A stretch of DNA of 64,000 nt from Eurosta solidaginis (taxonomy: Eukaryota > Arthropoda > Insecta > Diptera > Tephritidae), in contig NC_090323.1 of NCBI RefSeq assembly GCF_040869045.1, positions 266,170,392 through 266,234,391 on the forward strand. Direction: 5' to 3'. Every line of letters starts with the position of its first letter. Within the stretch, counting starts at the first letter, position 1. The notes under the pieces were generated by a model, which made no database searches, was not told the DNA's origin, and saw only the letters and a list, made by a program, of their open reading frames with translations. Shown in pieces: positions 47,759 through 59,400 of this stretch. Both the position numbers and the translations under genes were made by a program.

Positions 47759-47805
47759 AAAACAATTTCTTTTACCTGTCTTCTTAGATGACTCAGCTCA
47801 TTGCT

Positions 47806-48586
47806 CTACCATGGCGGCTTTGCTTTTCCTCTGAATCTTCTTAGAGGGCAAGCTTTGTTATACGCAGTCATAAGCGTCCTTGTTAGGAATTCATTCGACT
47901 CCTCCAGTTCCTCTACATTGGCAACCTCTTTGGATTGTCCCAGTTTTGTTTCTACATGTTTCTGGAATTTAGTCCAGTTCGTTGACCTAGGGTTTCTAAA
48001 GGTTCCTCCCTTCTCTACTTTCTTTAGGGGGATGCTGAAGCTGATATACGCATGGTCGGAGAAGGATGGTCTATCAAGAACCATCCAATCATACCTTGAT
48101 ATATCACGCTCGGAGCTCAATGTAATTTCCAGAACATTGCTGGATGTTGGACCAATGTATGTAGGGACATTTCTCCTATTGGCTATCCGCAAATTGGTTT
48201 TCAGGATGTAACAAAATAGAGATTCGCCTCTCTCGTTCGAATCTGCTCCTCCCCACGTATTGTGGTGCGCATTTGCATCTGCGCCTATGACCAACCGCCC
48301 TTTGCGCCCTTCCTCCTGTACTGCATTCCATCGGTAGAACCTCCGCAGCATGGGCCATGTAGCAGGACGCCAGGATAAATGCCTGCTTATTCTTTTTCTC
48401 AACGGCCACCACTACGATATTCTCAGTGGTGTAATTAGGCAGCATATATGAATGCAGCTGTTTCCTTACCATTACTACAGCTCGCACCCGTCTTACCGTT
48501 TGCGCATAGTTAACGCCAAACCCGTGTGCGCCAAGTCCAGAAACCTTTTCTCCCGATGAGAGCCACGGCTCCTGGATTAGCGCCAC
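47806..48586 (-). pseudogene. LOA-like LINE ORF2, endonuclease domain (frameshifted)
   Basis: The N-terminal frame 48176-48586 (ALIQEPWL, then VRAVVMVRK) continues after a frameshift in 47806-48402 (VIGADANAHHNTWGG, LDRPSFSDHAYI). GADANAHHxxWG and SDHxxI are the catalytic motifs of the apurinic-type endonuclease that nicks the target DNA. The shift falls near 48,390. Confidence 0.8.
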
Positions 48587-48990
48587 GTCAAACGAACCCT
48601 CCTCAAGGGTTAGGAGGTTGTTCGCTCGACGCCACTTTACTGTGTTGGAGGTTTATCTGTAGGACTCGGAGCACCATTGGGCTGTTTGTCCCCCTCCAGC
48701 ACCTTCGTCTTGACGTCGTCGTCCTCTCCTTGCCCTTTTGGTTTAGAGTATTCGAGGACCCCTTCAGCCTCTAGTGACTGTTGTGCCGGGTGTTCCTCTG
48801 TGCGAGTCACAGCACCATTTGGTCCTCTTCTAACACCTTCGTGGTGACGTCGGGGACCTCCACCTGTCTTTTTTCCCTTAGGCTTTTGAGGTCCTTTTCG
48901 ACTTCGCCCACCTCTAGCGTGTTGGGATTTTTATCCTCTAGACATTTTGCTAAGCTGCGTGTATAAAATATCCTCCGCCTGCTTGTTTAT

Positions 48991-49783
48991 TTAGAAGATG
49001 TAGATCTGACCATCCTCGGTAGGCTGAGATACAGTAAGTATCTTCCAATCCTGTGTCGGTATGTTCGGATTCTGATTTTGCAGAAGTAGCAGTGTATCCT
49101 CCGACTTCATCATGCAGGGTATCCATACCTTAACTTTTGGTACCGTGGGGACTTGCGCTTTATCCACCACCTCAAACCCCGCGTTCGTGCCTTGCCTTTG
49201 GAGGTTTGGAATCCCTTCCTCCAGCCACCGGAAGCTCGCGATGTTGTCGCACGCTATCATCTTCACACTATTATACCATCCCCCGAATCAAAGGTTGGAA
49301 GGGGCTTACTTGATTGTTCCCGCATCATCTTAAGCATTAAGCTAATAAGCTCCCTTTCCACAGATCTCCACCTTTCAGTAGTCATTTGTCCGAAAGGACT
49401 GCTACGATCAACCAGCGCCACAGTCAGTGACTGCTTTTCCACATCACTCATCTTCTCGGGAAAAGCCGGAGTGTTAGTGTTATCTCCCTTTGGCACCTCG
49501 AAGAAAGCCAGAGTCTTAGCGTTACTCCCTTTAGCACCTCCGAGAAAGCCGGAGTCTTAGCGTTATCTCCCTTTGGCTTATCTCCTACTTCCGTAGTTGG
49601 AACTTCCCTCTGACTCGCAGCTTTCGAGGTAGTTGCTGCCTCGCTATTGGAGCCCATCTGTCTTACAGCTTTGGGTCTACTTGTATTGTCTATGCGACTG
49701 CCCTGCCTCGCGGCTCTAGGACTGGGTCCTTTCTGCCTCTTGAAAGCAGGCTTGTCGCCTTCCGCCGAACGTTGCCTCTTCAT
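48991..49783 (-). pseudogene. LOA-like LINE ORF1 remnant
   Basis: Frames 49448-49783 (basic, Ser/Pro/Lys-rich, starting MKRQRSAEGDKPAFKRQK), 49263-49496 (ending PTFDSGDGIIV) and 48991-49266 (KVKVWIPCMMKSEDTLLLL) follow one another in different frames. They resemble the nucleic-acid-binding ORF1 product of LOA/jockey-group elements. Three near-identical short segments (KGDN(T/A)(N/K)TPAF) show an internal tandem duplication at 49,470-49,590. Confidence 0.6.
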
Positions 49784-52240
49784 TCTGCCATTCGACGTTT
49801 CTTCCTCCTCGTACCGGTTTCAGAACCGAGGGTTTCTCGCAGCAAACCTCTTGAACTGCCTTCGACCTACTTCTACCGCTTCATAGGCCCATTCCGTGCG
49901 CTCGATCCCCACTTATGTTGGGTCGATCACTGCTCCCAAGCATTGTACAATTCTTAGCTTCTACTCCGTTTTCATTTGTGTGTTTCTCCAACACGGACTT
50001 CATTGAATCAGCACTACTCTCGCTCCCCGAGTCCGACGCATCGCTTACTTCGTATTTTTCGTCCTTGGATTGCGACTCAGTCCTCCTCTTTACATTGTCC
50101 TTATTACAATTGGCCTATATACAATCAGTCGTTCATCTTGGTCGTACGACCACCTACCCAACAAGGCGGGCTCAGCAGTCCAGTATTATGTACGGGGAAA
50201 GAACCATCTGCCACAGCAGCGCCCCTTACTGTGGTAAGGCCATAAATACTTTTTGAGGTGGCCCGGTATCGGGAAGGCTCCGTTCGAATACAGCCGATTT
50301 TATCACCTGGCTGCAAATCATCCAATAGGCACGGTCCGCATAACACCCTGGATTAGGGAGTTGGCAGTTCTTGGTCACCGACATCCCGCCGCCCTACTAT
50401 GAGGAATCCTAAACAGCTCCGCCTCATAGTCGGGCGCTATGAAGTTCGGCTAAGCCCTCACACCAACGACAAGGTGCCTACCCTAGTGAGGTAGTAGTTA
50501 CTGATACAAGACAAAAATTATCAATTACGTAAGAGGCTGCTGGCAAAGATCTCCGAGAGAGGCACATGAATTTACATTTATTGATCTTCATCGGCATTGA
50601 TTTCGCGTTGCACCAAGCAACTAAGCAGGTTAAATCCGCTTGAAGCAAGGGTCGTTATGCAATAGACGCATAGGACCTAAAAAGTTTTACATCATCCGCA
50701 TACATTAAAATTTTGGAATATTATATTGTGGTACAGATATCATTAATAAATAGCAAGAACAGAATTAGACCGAGATGACCCTGTGGGACGCCAGATGCAA
50801 CATTAATGACTCCTGAAAGAGTATTTTTAAAAATTACTTGTTGCGTTCTACCGCAGAGAACGAAGATATCACCTGGGTGAGACCAAGTTGGAAACCAAGT
50901 CGATCCAGCTTGTGGATAAGCAAGGAGTTGGAAACTTTGTCAAATGCTTTACTGAAAACGGTGTGACGGTTTTCTCTAAATCCATTAGAAACATGAGTTG
51001 TGAATTCAGGTAGGTTGGTAATGGTGGATTTGCCTTTACAGAATCCATGTTGAGGGTCTGCAATCAATGTAGAAATGGAAAATGTTAGCTGGTTGGTAAC
51101 AATGGCTTCAAATACCTTTGGGATGGCAGACAATTTTGCAATTCCTGAATAATTTTCTATGCATGCCTACTGCCGTTTTTGTGGATGGCTATTAGAAAAG
51201 ATTCCTTCCAAGCAGCAGGAAAAACTTCATGTTTTAGGGACATGTTGAATAAATCAGTTAGTGGCTGGTAAATGCGTTCAGCGCATTTCTTGAGAACACA
51301 TGTGGGAATTAGGTCAGGACCGTATTTATAAGTTTCCTTCAAAGACTTTAAATATGTAAAAACCTCTTCTGGAGATATTGCTGGAATATTAATTGCGTTA
51401 AGTGAGTTGAGTTGATACGGGTATTCACTAGACAAAGAAATTAATTCAGCGGAATAGTTACGATTTGAAAAATTGTGCAAAGAAGTTAGCAATATCTTGA
51501 TCGTCGCTAGAGAAATAATCACGGTATTTCATACCAGAAGGAAACCCTTTAACCCTACGTTTAGAGTTCACGAAATCATAGAAAGCTTTCGGATTGCAAG
51601 TTATTTTCTGTTTCATCGCACAGAGATAGGTATTGTAACACTTTTTATTCAATTCTAAATATTTATGACGCAATATAGAGTACTTGAAGTAGTCGGAGTG
51701 TGAACCCGTCTTCTTGTACAGCTGGAAGGAACGCAATTTTTTGTTTTTTAAAGATTCCAGTTCTTTGGTGCACCATATTTGAGCTAGTTCAGTGGAAACA
51801 CGCTTAGGTACATGTCTTTTCAGAATAGCGTGAATGATGTCATTGCAGTAAGAAACGTTTTTGTCAATATCAATATCCGTATTTGGGTCAAACTACTGTA
51901 GATAAAATTTGGTTGAGTTTACTAAAATTAGCCTTCGCGAATTCGAATCTAAAATTACAGTGCTTTTCTGTGGTAGTGCAACTCCGAGAACTTTCTTCCA
52001 ATTCGTAAACTATTTCCAGCGAAGGATGGTAAGGGCCCTCAGGTACAGTAAGAGGTTCATCCCTCCTAAGAATGGATTTTGATGTATCATCAACAAATAC
52101 CAAATCAAGTACCCTCTTGAACATGTTTGTAACTATATTTATCTGTCTTAGGCAAAGTTCAGTTATTTCGGCTAACGCGTCGATGCTGGACAATTCGAGT
52201 TAATAGGCTTCTGAGGGATCTGAAGATGGTGCCTGATTGT

Positions 52241-53845
52241 ATTACCAGGACATCACTTCATCGCAAGGAAATGCACTGACATAATTGAATTAACAATACT
52301 TAGTACGATAAAAAAGAAAAAAGAAATAAAAATCAGTCTCTGCCAGAATTGTCAATTTGGCTTTTAAAAATTAGCGGAAACAGCTATTTATAGCTCTTAA
52401 CACAGTATGTGGTTGCTATCTCCGGAGAGTGGTGGAAAGAGACGTATTATATAACTGCAATACATGGTCTACTGAAGGTGTTCGACGATCCAGAGTTTAT
52501 GACTGTAGGTCCGAATCAAGCTGTATTGTCAAGATGCCCAGAACCCGCCTTCTTCTTAGGTTGGAATATTTGTTGCTTATTTAGCGAAAACAGCTGATTT
52601 TGCTGTATTTCTGCTTCGCTTTATAAACCGACAATCATTCCCACTGCCCACATATTTGAATTCGAAACGCGTTACACATTGCCACACCATAAATCGCATG
52701 CGATAAGCAAAGGAAAAAAGCAAATAAAATCTATGGAAATAATATTTTTTAAATTGGTGAATAGCCAATAGAAGTGTCAATATATCCAGTCAACCAAATA
52801 AATATCAAATAATTTAGATTTGCGGCAAAGTGACAATTAGAACGCCAGTGAACTAAGTACAACAACAAAAATTTATAAATATGAAAGAAAAATTCGCCAT
52901 ATATCGCTAACATTGCTGCTGCTGGTGCGGTGTTAGGTGCCTAGATTGTTTTGCACATGCAGCTGTTGTTGTTGCTGCTATTGTTGTGGCCATAATAAAG
53001 TACGCTATAAAGGCTTATTGGTAAATATCCGTTGCACAAAGCGTCACACACGCACTGACAAGAACGAGTGCAATGATTATGCTTACATAATTAAGTAATT
53101 CAAATAATTTACAGTATAAGTAATGGACGGCTAGACATACATCCATACAAAGGTAATAGCAGCAATACTGCCGATCGCATTCTGGACGCGTTGGCTGAAC
53201 AGCAGTGTGGTTGACATACATACATTCATATACATATATACCCTGCAGTGAAACACAGTTACGGCTACAATTAGGACCAGAAGTCTAACTATTTCCCAAA
53301 AGACCAGACTTGTCTAGCTTATTGACCATACTCATAGGACTTAGAGGATGCTTTGTATAATAATTAAAGAAACTCCTGAGTATCCAGAATATGAATATAT
53401 TCTTTGTTAGCGTAAGTTCGGTCCTAGGCGTTTGCAATAGCTTCTTTCATCGACAACAAGGCTCTCCGATTAAGCGATAAACCTGGGCACATCGACTGGA
53501 ACGACCGGAGTTCCACCGAAATCCAACATTCGGCAAGCAACGAGTAAGAGCGAAAGAGTGTTGAACACGTACACTGCGGATGCCTTGGTGTAATATGTAT
53601 GAAGAAGTATGTACTTCACCCACTGTTTACGCTGACATCGAGGTTTGATACCTAGTCAAATACCTTCTAACATAGCTTTTTTAGTCGTGGTTCCTTATTG
53701 GAAACGATTCCGGCTAAACCTTCTTTACAATTTTTGTGAGTTCTATGACATTTCCATTTTCCATAGCACAATTGTGCTCCCATTGTGTATGCGAAAGGGC
53801 AATCACTTTCAAATTTTGGAGATCCCTGCTTCAAAGGCATCTAGA
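52241..53845. other. Non-coding DNA
   Basis: No gene recognised. Around 52,915-52,990 there are interrupted GCTGCTG/TTGTTG trinucleotide runs. The upstream boundary of the old jockey-type LINE may extend a little into this stretch. Confidence 0.4.
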
Positions 53846-54920
53846 CAGGGCTGGATTAAGAATGTGGAGGTCGCAGCCGAGTTACTTTTTGGTGGCCCTT
53901 TATTGAGGATATGATCATGAAAAATAAAACTCTTTGCTAGATGTTTTGGCTGCAAAAACTTCGATAATATCTTCAAAATCTAGCTCATAGAGTACATCTC
54001 TATCTAAACTCAGAAGGACTAAATTAATGGTAACCTTTTCCACCATACATGAACGAAGCCGTTTTTTAGTTAACTAAATGCCGGCGAACGATTTTTCACT
54101 TATGCAATTTGTTGCCATCATTGCCGGGTATAAACGTAAAACAATATCTGAGTAGACAAATTTAGATTGCATTGCATTGTTTGCTGCGATAAAACGGTGC
54201 AAAGACAACTGAATTGATTGCTTTTCCTCTTTTGTATGGAGATTTGCAAAATGTCTTAGTTGGATCAATTCGATTCACAAAGCGTCTTCCAAATCTCTCG
54301 GATATCTTTCCACAAGCTTTTTAGCCTTCAATTCGATTTCTTCTGATTCTATGAGCATAAGTTCACCAAAGAAATTGCATCTCCCAAAAACTAGCATATA
54401 AGAGGCAATTTTGTCTCCAAGTGCCCTTATTAATTCATCAATAATAGGAAAAAAACCTTCCTGGTCTCTGAAAACTTCTATGCATCGAACGCATTTCTTT
54501 TTAGTTTTACAAATGATAGCTGAGAAGTCAGAGTATAAGCAGAAGTTCATATGGTGATCGCAGGACTTTGAACAATTGTATGGTTGAGTTATATCTTGGA
54601 AGAATGTCATGCCAAAAGATAACGTATAATGCTATATCGAGAGAGTACATATTTTTTACTGGTCCTGGTGAATGACCTTTGTCTTTTTCTTCAGCGACAT
54701 TCCGAATCGTAGTCAGTGTGCTTGATGGGTATATATCCGACTTTCACAGCTTCAATAGCACGCTATGACTAGCGAGTACCACTCAACCCTTTATTACTGT
54801 AAGATACTTTGATTAATGATAAGTTGTTCATTAATATTTATCTCAATCGTTAAACTCTTCACAGAAAACTCTTCTTTGAAATTGAAAAAAATATCACTGT
54901 TAGATTTGTAGGATGTCCCA

Positions 54921-55429
54921 TTAGGGTGGCCACAATAAATCAATTCTAGATTTTCCGCTGGGGCACCCCCATAAAATATGCCAATAGATTAGAAAATGAT
55001 ACATACAAAGTTTCAGGCCAATCCGATAATGTTAACACGTGTCTCATTGAGGTCAAAGTTAGGAAAAATAGCCATTTTTCAGAAAAATTTTTTTGTGTTT
55101 CGTCAGTAAAAGTGAAACCATTTACGCCAGGAACTTGACTCGTACACCATTCGATAGGTAATTTTATTTGTATTGATTGTGATAATAATATTTTTATAAA
55201 ACGGTTATTTTTAGCAGTATTTAGCATATATCAGAGCAGGTCATAGTGGATATCCCTAATTTTGAATTTCCATGCAAACGTCTATGGATATTACAATATT
55301 CAATGGTATACGAGTCAAGTTCCTGGCATAAAGGGTTTCACTTTTACTGACGAAACACTAAAATTTTTCTCAAAAATCGCTGTTTTTCCTTAAACTTAAA
55401 ATTAACCATATACCTTGTAACCACCCTAA
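54921..55429. mobile_element. 509-bp inverted-repeat element inside the hAT relic
   Basis: The ends TTAGGGTGG and CCACCCTAA are flanked by TGTCCCA at 54914-54920 and 55430-55436 (7-bp duplication). Inside, a second pair of long inverted segments, about 55,085-55,143 and 55,308-55,365 (sharing GTTTCGTCAGTAAAAGTGAA and AACTTGACTCG), forms a foldback. No transposase is present. Confidence 0.7.
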
Positions 55430-55565
55430 TGTCCCATGTATGGAATATAATCCGGATTATTGTTTACTCCTAAGATTCTTGCCTGCATTCTTTTGAACTT
55501 CCCGCCTATGTATCGGCAGTATCGTACGACGTAATGTTTTGAAAGAGAGAGAAAGCATCTGTCCT

Positions 55566-55627
55566 GTGATAGAAAAAAAACATGTAACAATGTTCAAAAA
55601 AATGGTTACATGTTTTTGTTCTATCAC
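55566..55627. repeat. 23-bp-arm hairpin
   Basis: GTGATAGAAAAAAAACATG and the bases to 55588 pair with 55605-55627 with a single mismatch, around a 16-nt loop. It lies in the hAT relic. Confidence 0.75.
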
Positions 55628-55790
55628 GGAAGTGTTGTGCCACAATTTGGGATAAAAGTCAGAAACCATTGGATTGAGGGTTTCCATGTATCTGATAGTT
55701 TCAGGCACCTGATCAATTTGCGCTTCTCCGGGTGGTGAATAAACAGAAATATAATACGACACCGTCTAGGATTTAAATGTCTGTAATTTT

Positions 55791-56760
55791 TTGATGGGAC
55801 GTAGCTGAACTTTCGTTCTATACTATGGACTAGTATGGTTTCTAAGCGAAATAAGATTCACAGCTACTAGAAGCGCGATAGTATGGAAATAATTGTTTTA
55901 ACTGCAGGGTATATAAGTACGTATGCGCCGAGATTGTGTTCGTACATCGCACTGCATTTGACACCTTGCGCGCGCATTCACTTCAAATCTGAATTTACTG
56001 ATATCAATAAAGAAAACAGCAACGACAACTACAACAACGACATGCACATGAAGGACGCAATTGCCAGATTGCACGACGATGCAATGTTGTTACATACTTA
56101 AAGACAGTCACGGCAACAACAACAATAACAACTGCTACCTATACAAGGCTTGGGGCACGCTACAGTTCATTGCAGACACGCTAGCAGTAGAATGCAGTGC
56201 GCCAGCAAGTAACGAATGACCTCAAAGGTAATGAACATAAATTACGCCATTGAGCGCAAGACCAAGCGAGCGCGTTTGTTGTTGAGCGAAATATATGTAA
56301 CGTGGCACTTAGCGCTGGGCATACTTGTGCTCGTACACGATAAGCGAAACCTCCCACCCGCCTCAATGCAACCAGAAGACAATGGATGCGAGTCAATGAG
56401 ACAGCTTCAATTGCGGCTGCGACGGCAGTATGCGTTCTCAATTGGATTTCAGTTTGTCCTACAACTAAGACTGTAAAAATTACAAATATAGAAAAACTTC
56501 AGTAAGACTTAATTTGGTTGGTTACGAAAATTATATACCCTGTGGTAAGATTCAGAAGTACGATTGAGGTAAAGATTAAGATCTACCTTTTCATATCGAT
56601 TACCTAAACATTAACTTATGAGTCTCTAATACTTGATTGTATAGTTCATCTCATTAGAAGTTCCTTCACAAATTCCAAAAGTGGCCGCTCTAGCCCAAAC
56701 TCAGCAGAAAGTCGATTATGGCTTGCAGTTCTTAAACGATACCTTTATGTCCAGAAAGAT
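55791..56760. other. Non-coding DNA
   Basis: Contains CAA-rich interrupted runs (56,015-56,040; 56,110-56,135). Frames on both strands at 56,181-56,476 have no recognisable protein motifs. Confidence 0.35.
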
Positions 56761-56829
56761 GTTCGGAGTAAAGTCCTCTAGGTGAATCTCTTTTTCTATA
56801 TTTGCGGTAATAGCGTGAACAGCTGCCTA

Positions 56830-57617
56830 AGGTTTTGAGAAAAAAGGTTTTTAGGCTGGAGGAACTCTCCAAGGGTGGTACCGTGATACTGTGTTCAAGC
56901 CGATTCTCTTCTACGGCGTTCTGTTCTGGTGGAGAGCACTTGCTACTTCTTTTACTGGCACTAAACGCAATGTTGAATCTGTACCCGGTTGACATGGTAG
57001 GCAAAATGCTCAGGTGACAAAACTGATTATGGACACTAGATATAAGCATATAAATTATGGGCATTCCACCATTCTGACCGAGTTCGACCTCATCTCTGGC
57101 AAGACAGACTACAGTGCACCCGATTCCGCTCCTCAAAGTACGAAAAGACTAACAAATTAATATGCAACGGGAGTCTGATGAACCTGTTCACGTATGTACG
57201 AACAGTGGTCGGGAGGGCTGGGAGTTGAGTATTCTGGTCGCCGAGGTCGCCAGTATAAAGGATGAGTGGGATGGGATTATATCCTCCTATGCATCTGCTG
57301 GAGAATTTAGTACCTTATCAGATATTCAGGCGGCTATCAAAGCGCTAAGCTATGAAACCGTACGGTCGAGGGCTGCGAGGGGTTGCTTGAACGCTGTGGC
57401 ACCTAACTATTTTCAGATTGATCTCTTGGCCTGGGTAGGAAATGGCAAACTGAACGTGTTCGCCAGTACTCTCTGCTTCTGGACAGGTGAGCTTTTAGAC
57501 CATGCTAAGCTGACATCACCTCTTGCAATGTGTCAAGATCTTGCTGACCCGTTGTTGGCTCCAAGAGTTCGGAGGAGCTATAGGGGCTTACGAAAGCACA
57601 TTTATCCAAAATTATAA
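56830..57617 (+). pseudogene. LINE relic: RT thumb and RNase H
   Basis: Plus-strand codons at about 56,890-57,000 read KPILFYGVLFWWRAL, the segment after the RT palm in LOA/R1-like LINEs. The frame 57162-57617 (151 codons) contains SDIQAAIKALSYETV and APNYFQIDLLAWVGNG, equivalent to the DSQAAIKAL and WVPGH blocks of RNase H with the key Asp and His lost. This open frame is therefore a retroelement remnant, not a host gene. It is a different family from the 44.9-kb LINE. Confidence 0.6.
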
Positions 57618-57939
57618 GAGTTCTAAGAGAAAAGTGCTCAATGTGAGTCCACGTAGGAAATCTTAATATATTGGACAGCCCCTGCTGTGTTCAAGGATGA
57701 CGAAGAAAATTTCCAAGATACATAGATGTGTACCTTTTTCGTAGTTTTATTGATGCCACGAAGTTTGAAACCAGTTTCACCCTTAGAGTATGTTGTAACA
57801 AAACGGGCAGTTTCCAACCAACCTTACCTAAAAGAAGGACCTCCTGCTTTGTTGGGAGAGGATTCAATTTTATATAGTTTGCTGTGAGTCCGCAAGCTTT
57901 GTGCAATCTACCCGTTTCGTATATCACTTAAACTGTACC

Positions 57940-59400
57940 TTCTTGTTGTTGTTGTAGCAGTGCTTCGCCCCATCCAATATGTGCGACTGATCACAAATTG
58001 TCATCAATGTCCTCTAACGGGAGTCCAAGGAAACTTGCTGCTTCAACAGGAGTGGACCATAATGGCAGGGGTATTAGAGGCGTTGGTTCCACATTACAAT
58101 TAAAGAGGTGGTTGTTGTCATGTGGGGACACATTGCAAGCGGTGCATACATTTCGTATATCGGGGTTGATTCTGAATAGGTAAGAGTTTAACCTGTTACA
58201 GTATCCAGATCGATGTTTAGTTAGAGTGACTCGTGTTTCCCTGGGGAGTGTGCGGTCCTCTTCCGCAAGTTTTGGGTACTGTTCTTTGAGTACTGAATTC
58301 ACCGGGCAACTCCCGGCATAAAGGTTCAACGCCTGTTTGTGGAGTTCACTGAGGACCTGCCTGTGTTTTTTGGCTTCATACGGCTGAGTTTTCAGGTGCC
58401 GTAATTCCTCATAATGCTTACGGAGATGACTCATTAAGCCCCTGGGCTGTGTTGGCTCATCAATCAGATGCCTGTTGGGATGGCCAGATTTCTGGGTATT
58501 CAGCAGGAACCGTTTTGTTAGAATCTCATTTCTCTCCCTGATGGGGAGTATTCTGGCCTCATTATGTAGACGGTGTTCTGGGGACATAGGAAGACATCCC
58601 GTGGCAGTTCTGAGAGCAATATTTTGGCAGGTCTGTAGCTGCTTCCAGTGGGTAGTTTTTAGGCTTGGCCACCATATAGGGGACGCGTAGCATGCAATCG
58701 GCTGGCCAATTGCTTTGTAAGTAGTAATGAGCGTTTCGTTATCTCTTCCCCAAGTACTGCCAGCAAGAGATTTGAGGATTTTATTACGGCTCTGGATTTT
58801 CGGTACAGTTCCGGCTGCATGCTTAGCAAAATGTAGATCCTGATCAAACGTCACACCCAAGATTTTGGGGCGTAGGACAGTCGGTAGCGTTGTGCCATCG
58901 ACGTGGATGTTCAAAATGGTAGACATTTGGGACGTCCATGTTGTAAATAAGGTCGCGGAGGATTTCGTCGGTGATAATGCCAGATTTCGCGAGGCGAAAA
59001 AACTGGAGAGATCAGGGTAGCCGTTTATTCTGTTGCAAAGCTCATCGATCTGTGGGCCCGGGCCTGTGGCCATTATTGTGCAGTCATCGGCGTAGGAGAA
59101 GATAGTAACTCCTTCTGGTGGCGAAGGTATTTTTTATATGTAGAAGTTAAACAAAAGTGGCACCGTCCAAGGCAGGAGCTGCATTGGGCGGATGTCGCAA
59201 AACATATATGTATATTCTGTTTTGGCAAATGGTGCAAAAGGAGGTAGGGACTAAGAGTCTGTTTCCCTGACCTACACAATTGTTGCCGGAAAAGAGGGGG
59301 GAAGAAGACGGGGGCAGGGGTTGATGATCGGCATTGCTACCCTCCCACTCTTCCTTCTCACTACTGGGTATACAAATAGCATAATAAGTATTGTAGCTCA
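57940..59400 (-). mobile_element. Internally deleted jockey-type LINE, C-terminal half
   Basis: The frame 57991-59073 (360 codons) is open and begins right after a SYADDCTIM box (about 59,085). It contains LRPKILGVTFDQDLHF, YASPIWWPSL, TATGCLPMSPEHRLHNEA and a Cys/His motif (CTACNVSPHDNNHLFNC), ending before GLPLEDIDDNL. An in-frame TAA interrupts the run-up to YADD (about 59,130). Upstream, 59147-59401 encodes LLVPTSFCTICQNRIY, which resembles an N-terminal Cys-rich part of the same element type; the middle of ORF2 is deleted. The 3' end on the minus strand is GCACTGCTACAACAACAACA, a tail shared with the dispersed repeats at 17.8 and 39.0 kb. Confidence 0.75.

Larger units (their letters stand above)
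44853..50497 (-). mobile_element. Near full-length LOA-like LINE with 13-bp target duplication
   Basis: The 5645-bp unit lies between perfect copies of TTACTGATACAAG (44840-44852 and 50498-50510). Its 5' end is at 50497; its 3' end on the minus strand finishes with GAACCTAACCTAAC. It encodes an ORF1 remnant, then ORF2 with APE-type endonuclease, RT, RNase H and a CCHC motif. RNase H after RT places it in the LOA/I/R1 group; LOA-like is my best guess. It sits in an older jockey-type LINE. Two shorter copies of its 3' end are at 1.6 and 4.6 kb. Stops, frameshifts and a 135-bp insertion inactivate it. Confidence 0.85.
44230..52240 (-). mobile_element. Old jockey-type LINE, split by a later LINE insertion
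   Basis: The two halves, 44230-44839 and 50511-about 52240, read as one minus-strand element once the 5.6-kb insertion is removed. From the right: an endonuclease C-terminus (51888-52193: LDLVFVDD, YHPSLE), a linker (51458-51736), the RT (51157-51522: GPDLIPTCVLKKC; 50834-51133: SAIPKVFEAIV, PQHGFCKGKST) and a YADDVKLF box near 50,680. After the insertion site come FVDLGVTMDAKL-like and REMLGILFMAKLLN-like C-terminal motifs (about 44,500-44,830). Stops and frameshifts abound, so it is dead. Confidence 0.8.
53846..55790 (-). mobile_element. hAT transposase relic (ZMYM type), split by another element
   Basis: The left end starts CAGGGCTGGATTAAG (53846), a hAT terminus. On the minus strand, 55457-55762 encodes ISVYSPPG, then IDQVPETIRYM (the region around the first catalytic Asp). 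Beyond the 54921-55429 insertion, 54275-54610 continues with ELKAKKLVERYPRDLED, 54074-54268 with YSDIVLRLYPAMMATNC and SEKSF, and about 53918-54060 with LVLLSLDRD and LDFEDII (C-terminal dimerisation region). It is heavily decayed. The right end was not found. It is related to, but distinct from, the element at 23.5 kb. Confidence 0.75.

Noticed and set aside
47620..47775. A genuine intron in the LINE ORF2
   Set aside because: The exact 15-bp direct repeat at both ends is better explained by an insertion with target duplication.
57162..57617. 151-codon frame as a possible host gene
   Set aside because: It contains RNase H-like blocks (QAAIKAL, YFQIDLLAWV) and follows an RT-like segment, so it is retroelement debris.
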